Shown here piece after piece: positions 58,602 to 64,000 of a stretch of DNA of 64,000 nucleotides. Position numbers and translations under genes: made by a program. Position 1 is the stretch's first letter, and the number at the start of each line of letters is the position of its first letter. Below the pieces are notes generated by a model. That model searched no databases, was not told the origin of the DNA, and was given only the letters and a program-made list of their open reading frames with translations. Source of the stretch: Imperialibacter roseus (GTDB lineage: Bacteria > Bacteroidota > Bacteroidia > Cytophagales > Cyclobacteriaceae); contig NZ_CP136051.1 in NCBI RefSeq assembly GCF_032999765.1, positions 3,944,417 through 4,008,416 of the forward strand. Reading direction: 5' to 3'.

Positions 58602-58860
58602 AAAAGGGCTTTTTTGGGTAAATCCGGGTTGGCTGTGATATGCAGGAAGGTGCCGAAACAGAAGGTTAGATGATTTATCGAAAAATGGTAGTAAATTGAT
58701 GGGGATATAAAAAAAGAATATAATCAGCGTGTTATGAGAAATATGCCCTAGTGCGCAAGAAGTCGAACTAGTTGGATTTTTTCCGGATCGGAAATCGATT
58801 AAAAAATAGATCCAAAAAAAACAGAGCGAGATCAATTGCAAAAATTAACCACGGAACTAA
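58602..58860 (+). other. AT-rich leader of the SIR2-HerA operon
   Basis: No gene is seen. It holds the promoter-like motif TTTATCGAAAAATGGTAGT then AAATTGATGGGGATAT (58673-58715) also present in other form upstream of nearby genes. Otherwise poly-A and poly-T runs lead to the ATG at 58861. Confidence 0.5.
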
Positions 58861-60048
58861 ATGACTAAAATGGCAGGCCACGACTTTGAATCAATCACAG
58901 AGGAATTAAGAAAGCAACTTGACTCGAGTAGACAAAATTGGCTTTTGGGTGCTGGTGTTAGTTACAAATCGAACATCCCATTGATGTACCCATTAACCGA
59001 TCGGATAAAAAATCTCATTGTTGCTTCCAAAGTAGACAAGGATATCGAAATATATAATTCACTAACTGTAGAACTTCAGGATAAGTCACATATTGAACAC
59101 TATTTAAGTCACATTGGTGATCTAATCGCCTTAGCGGATAGATCAAAAACACAATCAGCAACCGTCGGGGGGAAATCTGTAACGAAGAATGAATTATTAA
59201 ACCTTCACAGGTCAATAATTTCTGCGATTGGGGAGACAGTTAGGTATGGTTATTCAAACGAAGGATCAGAAGTAGTTGGCAGCTTTACTAAGCCAATTGT
59301 TGAAATAGAACACCATATCAAATTTGTTCAAGCCTTATATTCTAACAGATCGAACTTGCTGTCCCGATCAAAGCTCACATTCTTTTCCACCAATTATGAC
59401 ACATTGCTTGAGGATGCGTTGGGGTTAGAAAAGTTCACGGTTGTTGACGGTTTTTCTGGTGGTGCAATTGCTTATTGGAATCCGCAATTTGAATTTCAAG
59501 ATAACCATAGCTTGCCCAATAAATGTCTGCTTTACAAGCTTCACGGGTCAATAGATTGGCACCGAGATGAAAAGAAAGGTTTAGTAAGAACTAGATACGG
59601 GACAAAGTATCTGGCAAATAAATCTGAGATAATGATTTATCCTCAGGCCACAAAATATGTGGAGACCCAAAAAGACCCATTTTCATACTTGTTTAATGGC
59701 TTCAGAAACGCACTGAATTCCAACGATGACAATGTATTGATTACTTGTGGCTATAGCTTCGGAGACGACCATATCAATGCAGAAATAGAAGCAGCTTTAT
59801 CAAGTAGAGACAATAGAACCACGATAATTGCATTTGCACAAGAAAGTCCTGATGGCTCTATTAAAATTAACAAAACACTTGATACATGGCTTACAGATAA
59901 GCAATTCGGGAACAGAATTTATGTAGCAGGCCAAAAAGGAGTCTATTACAACTCTACATCCCCGCTCCAGCCCGCTGACAAGAAGGATCTAGTTTGGTGG
60001 ACATTTTCAGGTTTAACAAATTTTATCTTAACTGGCGACCATGATTGA
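58861..60048 (+). CDS. SIR2-like NADase subunit of SIR2-HerA defence module
   Basis: The 395-residue protein has a SIR2_2-type Rossmann fold: NAD-binding GAGVS at 30-34 (LLGAGVSYKSNIP), STNYDTLLEDAL with Asn178 and Asp180, and KLHGSIDW with His228, the residue expected to catalyse NAD+ cleavage. C-terminal motifs CGYSFGDDHINAEIEAAL and IAFAQES complete the domain. In SIR2-HerA anti-phage systems this protein depletes NAD+ when the HerA ring is triggered. A start at Met4 (58870) is also possible. It overlaps the herA-like gene by 8 bp. The gene is visibly AT-richer than most of the window, suggesting transfer. Confidence 0.88.
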   Translation: MTKMAGHDFESITEELRKQLDSSRQNWLLGAGVSYKSNIPLMYPLTDRIKNLIVASKVDKDIEIYNSLTVELQDKSHIEHYLSHIGDLIALADRSKTQSATVGGKSVTKNELLNLHRSIISAIGETVRYGYSNEGSEVVGSFTKPIVEIEHHIKFVQALYSNRSNLLSRSKLTFFSTNYDTLLEDALGLEKFTVVDGFSGGAIAYWNPQFEFQDNHSLPNKCLLYKLHGSIDWHRDEKKGLVRTRYGTKYLANKSEIMIYPQATKYVETQKDPFSYLFNGFRNALNSNDDNVLITCGYSFGDDHINAEIEAALSSRDNRTTIIAFAQESPDGSIKINKTLDTWLTDKQFGNRIYVAGQKGVYYNSTSPLQPADKKDLVWWTFSGLTNFILTGDHD

Positions 60049-61858
60049 AGAACTATTTGTTACGCTACCGTCTTTGAGAATCGGAAAAATTGTAGAAGTA
60101 AGTGGAAACCAGATTCGAATCGAACTGGATATTAGGATAACGGAGCTTACTAGGTCTGTCTACGGCCAAGTGTATTCTATAGGCCAAATTGGTAGTATTA
60201 TCAAAATACACTTCGGAAGAAAAATACTATTCGCATATGTTAGGATGCTAAGAATGCAGTCCGACATCCTTGCAGAAGAAGGGAAAACAACCATTTCGCC
60301 TGGCGATGACAAAAGGATTTTGGAAGCAGATTTGTTTGGTCAAGGTGTTTGGAGTTCCAAGGATCGGAAACTCGCATTTGTTAGAGGAGTTGAAACTTAT
60401 CCACTTCCATTGCAGGATTCATTTTTGTGCCTTAATGATGAACTAGAAAGCATCTATCGAGCAGCAGAGGACTTAAGAGAAAGTGAAGACGATCCAATGG
60501 TTCCAATCGGCAACTACGTAGGAGGTAATAACGCTGTCTGCAGAGCAAATATTGACAAGTTATTTGGACATCATTGCGCCATTTTAGGCTCTACTGGCTC
60601 AGGAAAATCCGGAACTGTAGCATCCATTCTTCACTCGGTTTTGTCTCATCAAACAAGTGGCAAAAACATATCACCCAGAATAGTAATTATTGACCCACAT
60701 GGTGAATATGCCAAAGCATTTGAAGGTAAAGCAATTGTGTACAAAGCATATAATGAGGCCTCGACGACAGCGATGAAGACAGAACAACTGAAGCTACCTT
60801 ACTGGTTGATGTCAAGTGATGAATTCAGATCGCTTGTAATTGGTAAAACAGAGTTTGAAGCAACATCACAGACCAATATGGTACATCAGGCCGTAACATA
60901 TGCCAGATTATTTAATACAGGTCTGGTTGAAAATGTTGGTCTAGATCCATTAGGTGAGGCCAACTCTGAAGTTCCCTGTGCAGGTAAAACAGAGAGTGAT
61001 ATTTTAAATTTTGATAGAGACAAGCCTGTCCCATTTCAACTTTCAGAAGTCATAAAACATCTCGATAAAGTTCAAGGGCGTAAAGCAAATGAATCAAAGT
61101 CACTTACTCCTAGTGATAAAAACAGGCAATCAATTGAATCGATTCTTAAAAAATTGAAAGTCTTACGTTCTAATCCACAACTATCATTTTTAATGGAGGA
61201 GCATAGCGCAAAGTCACCTACGCTAGAAACAGTACTTCATCAATTTGTAGGTGGCGTTGGAGACAAGAACCTTAGAATCGTCGACATTTCAGGTCTGCCT
61301 AATGAGGTAGCGGGACCTTTGACCGCTTTAATTGCAAGACTATTATTTCAATATAAGTTGTGGCAAACTAGAGATGAAAGAGAGAAAGATCCTGTTTTAT
61401 TTATTTGTGAGGAAGCCCACCGATACGTGCCGAATCACGGTGAGGCACAATACAAAGAAGCTCAGGAAGCTGTAAGGCGAATAGCGAAGGAAGGCAGGAA
61501 ATATGGTATTGGTCTAATGCTCATTTCCCAAAGGCCTTCTGATGTCGAGGCAACTGTTTTATCGCAATGCAATTCATGGATAATTCTTCGACTGACCAAT
61601 TCCAGCGACCAAGAGCATGTCTCTAGGTTCTTGCCTGATAGTTTAGTTGGCTTGACAAAAATGTTGCCTTCTCTTACCAGGCGTGAGGCAATTTTTGTTG
61701 GAGAAGCTGCTGCATTACCAAGCCGCATCAGGATTAACAAACTTTCACGAACGCAATTACCAGACTCCAACGATATAAGCTTCGTAAAGGGCTGGGTTAA
61801 TAAACCAACAAAATCAATTGATCTTGAAAAAGTAAGCAAAAGATGGGTTGGTGCTTAA
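60041..61858 (+). CDS. HerA-like ATPase of SIR2-HerA defence module
   Basis: The 605-residue protein has an N-terminal HAS-barrel (about 1-75, RIGKIVEVSGNQIRIELDIR, IGQIGSIIKIHFGRKILFAY) and a FtsK/HerA RecA-like ATPase. Walker A is GSTGSGKSG at 183-191 (Lys189), IIDPHGEYAKAF follows at about 227, Walker B is LFICEEAHRYVP with Glu457/Glu458, and a later motif is ISQRPSDVEATVLSQCNSWI. HerA rings are hexameric DNA translocases; in this module the ring scaffolds the SIR2 effector. An insertion (about 300-360) differs from archaeal HerA. It is translationally coupled to the SIR2 gene. Confidence 0.92.
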   Translation: MIEELFVTLPSLRIGKIVEVSGNQIRIELDIRITELTRSVYGQVYSIGQIGSIIKIHFGRKILFAYVRMLRMQSDILAEEGKTTISPGDDKRILEADLFGQGVWSSKDRKLAFVRGVETYPLPLQDSFLCLNDELESIYRAAEDLRESEDDPMVPIGNYVGGNNAVCRANIDKLFGHHCAILGSTGSGKSGTVASILHSVLSHQTSGKNISPRIVIIDPHGEYAKAFEGKAIVYKAYNEASTTAMKTEQLKLPYWLMSSDEFRSLVIGKTEFEATSQTNMVHQAVTYARLFNTGLVENVGLDPLGEANSEVPCAGKTESDILNFDRDKPVPFQLSEVIKHLDKVQGRKANESKSLTPSDKNRQSIESILKKLKVLRSNPQLSFLMEEHSAKSPTLETVLHQFVGGVGDKNLRIVDISGLPNEVAGPLTALIARLLFQYKLWQTRDEREKDPVLFICEEAHRYVPNHGEAQYKEAQEAVRRIAKEGRKYGIGLMLISQRPSDVEATVLSQCNSWIILRLTNSSDQEHVSRFLPDSLVGLTKMLPSLTRREAIFVGEAAALPSRIRINKLSRTQLPDSNDISFVKGWVNKPTKSIDLEKVSKRWVGA

Positions 61859-62022
61859 CCCCCGTCCTCGTCCGCTGAGCGTCAGCCCAAACGAAGGTCT
61901 GCAAGACAGGCGATTGCATCGCCCACCACCCAATTCTCTGCGCCACCTCCCCCATTTTTCTTACATTGAAGCCATATTAATCGACAAATCAAGCGATGGC
62001 TCAACCAAAAACACCTAAAACC
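61859..62022 (+). other. Short intergenic region before SGNH gene
   Basis: No gene. GC-rich after the AT-rich herA gene, which marks the end of the atypical segment. No hairpin of the P1 type here. Confidence 0.5.
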
Positions 62023-62739
62023 ATGAAAAAACATATCAATTATTGGGCAGTGCTCTTGTTCCTACTACCGGGCAGTGTTTTGGCCCAAACCCGGCCGGAC
62101 GCAGCGGCCATCAACGCCTCGCCCAACTACGGCAAGTCGGTGGCGGTGTTTGGTGGCTCGGTGTCGGTGATTCCTCCCAGCGACAGTGCCAAGGTGCAAT
62201 GGGAACGACAGCTGGGCATGAAAATCACCAACTATGGCGTGCCGGGCGCTGGCTTTTCGTCGCTGCAGGGCAAGTCGCTGCAGCAGCAGGTAGATGAAGC
62301 TGGTGTGTTTGACATCTACATCCTCTGGGCCTCTACGAACGACTACACCAACAACCGGGCGGTAGGCACCTACACCGACTACACCGAGTTTGACGGCTAC
62401 GACAAGACAAAGCTAATCACCCAGGCAGGCGGCATCAACTATTGCATCAAAAAGATCTACGAACTCAACCCAAAGGCCACTATCTACTTTTTCACCTCCA
62501 GCAAAGCCTTTAACGACAGAGGAGCCTACGATCCGTTTTATCCAAAGGGCATGGCGGAGCACGTAAACATGCAAAAGAAGATCTGTGAACTCCATGGCAT
62601 CCCCTACCTCGATCAGTTTACACTGGGCGGCTACAACGTCTACAACAAAGACTTGTACTACCACGACCCCATCCACATGAACGCCCTGGGCTACAAAAAG
62701 CTGGGCGAGCTACAGGTAGCATTTCTGGCCTTTCCGTAG
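62023..62739 (+). CDS. Secreted SGNH/GDSL-family hydrolase
   Basis: The 238-residue form starts at 62023 with a signal peptide (MKKHINYWAVLLFLLPGSVL, cleaved after AQ); a longer start at 61996 adds nine residues. Block I is VAVFGGSVSVIPP, with Ser in place of the usual GDS serine, block III lies in ILWASTNDYTNNR, and block V has the catalytic Asp/His in YYHDPIHMNALGYKKLG. The family hydrolyses esters in sugars or lipids. A P1 hairpin starts one base after the stop. The sequence is GC-rich relative to the SIR2-HerA genes. Confidence 0.85.
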   Translation: MKKHINYWAVLLFLLPGSVLAQTRPDAAAINASPNYGKSVAVFGGSVSVIPPSDSAKVQWERQLGMKITNYGVPGAGFSSLQGKSLQQQVDEAGVFDIYILWASTNDYTNNRAVGTYTDYTEFDGYDKTKLITQAGGINYCIKKIYELNPKATIYFFTSSKAFNDRGAYDPFYPKGMAEHVNMQKKICELHGIPYLDQFTLGGYNVYNKDLYYHDPIHMNALGYKKLGELQVAFLAFP

Positions 62740-62740
62740 C

Positions 62741-62788
62741 AATTAAAGAGGTTACTCTCTGCTCCCATGCAAGAGTAACCTCTTTAAT
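62741..62788 (+). repeat. Palindrome family P1, copy 2
   Basis: AATTAAAGAGGTTACTCT (62741-62758) and AGAGTAACCTCTTTAAT (62772-62788) form a perfect stem with a 13-nt loop. Compared with copies 1 and 3, one G in the left arm is A and the matching C in the right arm is T, so the pair covaries. It begins one base after the hydrolase stop. Confidence 0.88.
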
Positions 62789-62805
62789 CGTTTTGCTATC
62801 GTTCA

Positions 62806-62822
62806 AGAGTAACCTCTTTAAT
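62806..62822 (+). repeat. Palindrome family P1, half copy
   Basis: AGAGTAACCTCTTTAAT repeats the right arm of copy 2 without a left arm, 17 nt downstream of it, so it could compete with the first right arm for the left one. Confidence 0.8.
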
Positions 62823-63028
62823 GGGACTGCCTGTTGTTCTGCCGTGCGTTGTTTTGGCAGGTGTCTCACATGCCACTTCGGCACTCCCGGCTTCTGCCGT
62901 TCTGGCGTGTGTCTCACACGACAGCATTCCCATGCCTCCACACCCACAAAAATCACCTCAACTGCTGACACAGGTCATGATGTGGCCGGTGGATAAATGC
63001 CAGATTTACCCAACAAACCACATCAGTC
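62823..63028 (+). other. Intergenic region with P2-like TGTCTCACA motifs
   Basis: No gene. Two related hairpins occur: GGCAGGTGTCTCACATGCC at about 62857 and GCGTGTGTCTCACACGAC at about 62907, which resemble the core of the P2 repeat. I see no clear promoter for the following gene. Confidence 0.5.
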
Positions 63029-63862
63029 ATGAACACGATAATTATAGCCACCGATTATTCACCCGCCGCCAATAACGCACTTCAATATGCCGCCAACCTG
63101 GCGTCGGTTGTCAAAGCCGACCTGGTGCTTTTCAATTCTTACCACCTCAGCCCCCATGCTGCCAACGGCCTTGTTAGCCCCACCGCCTTAGAGCAGATGA
63201 TCGACCACAATAACAGCGACCTGCAAAAGCTGGCGAACGAAACCGCCAGGAAATACGGATTGAAAGTGAGCTGGGTTAGCAAAGCGAGTGATACTATCGG
63301 AGAGCTGTCGCAATTCGCTGCTGATCGTAACGCCGACCTGGTAGTAATGGGCATGGAGACCAACCTGATAGAATACGAACTGTTTGGCAATACCACCACG
63401 GCAGCTATCAAGCGACTGAATTGCCCGGTGCTGGTGGTACCCGGCGACGTTCCTTTCAAGGGCATACAAAAAATTCTGTATGCCTATGAGCACACCTGCC
63501 TCGACCAGGACAACCACCTTGATTTGATGAAGGAAATTGCCCGGAAGTTCGCCGCAGAGCTGCAGGTATTCCATGTAGACACCAAAGCAAAGGCTGGGGC
63601 TGCCGTGGCCGTTGAGGATGAGATGATCAGCGCTGTAGATAACCTTTTGGAGGATGTTGATCATTCATACAGCGTTATCGGGAGTTCAAAAATTGGCGAA
63701 GGCATTGTCAAGGGGGTAGAGGCATTTCAGGCCGACTTGCTGGTAATAGTGCCTCACAAAACAGGCTTTCTTGAGTCGCTACTAAAAGGCAGCAACACCC
63801 GCAGCATGACACTAAAGACCAGAGTGCCATTGCTGGTGCTGCCCAATGCCAACATGAATTAG
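63029..63862 (+). CDS. Universal stress protein with two Usp domains
   Basis: The 277-residue protein has two UspA-like domains. The first (about 1-140) has NTIIIATDYSPAANNALQYA and VMGMETNLIEYELFGNTTTA, ending CPVLVVPGDVPFKG; the second (about 145-277) is shorter, with KILYAYEHTCLDQDNHLDLM and NTRSMTLKTRVPLLVLP. The ATP-binding G-2x-G-9x-G(S/T) motif is not clean in either, so ATP binding is uncertain. Tandem Usp proteins are common in Bacteroidota and respond to stress and growth arrest. A P1 hairpin follows 20 bp after the stop. Confidence 0.9.
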   Translation: MNTIIIATDYSPAANNALQYAANLASVVKADLVLFNSYHLSPHAANGLVSPTALEQMIDHNNSDLQKLANETARKYGLKVSWVSKASDTIGELSQFAADRNADLVVMGMETNLIEYELFGNTTTAAIKRLNCPVLVVPGDVPFKGIQKILYAYEHTCLDQDNHLDLMKEIARKFAAELQVFHVDTKAKAGAAVAVEDEMISAVDNLLEDVDHSYSVIGSSKIGEGIVKGVEAFQADLLVIVPHKTGFLESLLKGSNTRSMTLKTRVPLLVLPNANMN

Positions 63863-63882
63863 GCGTTGGTCCGCAAGGCAAG

Positions 63883-63930
63883 AATTAAAGGGGTTACTCT
63901 GTGCTCCGCCACAAGAGTAACCCCTTTAAT
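63883..63930 (+). repeat. Palindrome family P1, copy 3
   Basis: AATTAAAGGGGTTACTCT (63883-63900) and AGAGTAACCCCTTTAAT (63914-63930) form a perfect stem with a 13-nt loop. The arms are identical to copy 1. It lies 20 bp after the universal stress gene. Confidence 0.88.
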
Positions 63931-64000
63931 GTCCGGACATGGCGCACGATTATTGGAAACCAGCCGAGGCTTTTTAGCTTCTTTCCGCTGCCAATACCAG

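Noticed and set aside
58118-58841. Two overlapping minus-strand ORFs of 115 and 172 codons
   Set aside because: They run through the 21-nt tandem arrays, where a unit length divisible by three keeps a frame open by chance. There is no start context, no domain, and they overlap each other in different frames.
1-64000. tRNA, rRNA or riboswitch
   Set aside because: I found no cloverleaf with a CCA-type end, no rRNA segment and no recognisable riboswitch core. A covariance-model scan would be decisive.

Overview
The window looks like a chromosomal segment of a Bacteroidota bacterium, most likely a Cytophagales-type marine or soil heterotroph. This rests on protein families seen in the sequence: a SusC/SusD outer-membrane uptake pair with a FecR/ECF regulator, a one-piece hybrid two-component regulator (propeller, kinase, receiver, AraC), PadR-linked FtsX permeases with N-terminal prefix domains, an ECF42 sigma factor with YCII proteins, many lipoproteins, and TAnnTTTG-like promoter elements. 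I see no rRNA, tRNA, CRISPR array or transposase gene. The species is inference.

Layout. 0-4.6 kb (minus strand): a sugar-type Gfo/Idh/MocA oxidoreductase cut by the window edge, a frameshifted four-helix-bundle gene between inverted purine-rich repeats, rhamnose mutarotase, a secreted esterase, a VIT1/CCC1-type metal transporter and MenC. 4.7-9.0 kb (plus): QueA, two MscS channels and a membrane protein. 9.0-14.3 kb (minus): small lipoproteins, a TIGR03032 protein, and a LuxR-type response regulator with a 7TMR-DISM histidine kinase. Three 18-bp dyads upstream of genes here suggest a local regulon. 14.4-15.5 kb: amidase and monooxygenase-like protein. 16-23 kb: ECF sigma, FecR, SusC, SusD, closed by a strong terminator. 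23.1-24.0 kb: RES/Xre toxin-antitoxin pair. 24.0-29.8 kb: two tandem FtsX-type permeases behind a PadR repressor; a second PadR-permease pair lies at 37.6-40.6 kb. Between them are DoxX, a YdeI-type protein, pirin, two YCII proteins with an ECF42 sigma factor, two ankyrin proteins (one fused to a glyoxalase-like domain) and a quinone oxidoreductase.

40.6-54 kb: a 157-bp foldback (MITE-like) element, a VOC protein, an alginate-lyase-family lipoprotein, a second ECF sigma with a membrane partner, a penicillin-acylase family enzyme, a cyclophilin lipoprotein, a 1338-residue hybrid regulator and a lipoprotein with three Fn3-like repeats. 54.4-57.2 kb holds small accessory genes, including a DUF1801 gene whose frame is broken at an A-AAA-AAG heptamer and a truncated hydrolase.

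57.2-64 kb is the most unusual part. A two-gene SIR2-HerA module (a family reported as anti-phage defence) lies in visibly AT-richer DNA. It is bordered by several non-coding repeat families: a 49-nt perfect hairpin with compensating arm changes (three copies plus a half copy), a 54-nt hairpin repeat (two copies), and two arrays of degenerate 21-nt tandem repeats that stay in the same 21-nt phase across a 106-nt gap. An SGNH hydrolase and a double-domain universal stress protein follow.
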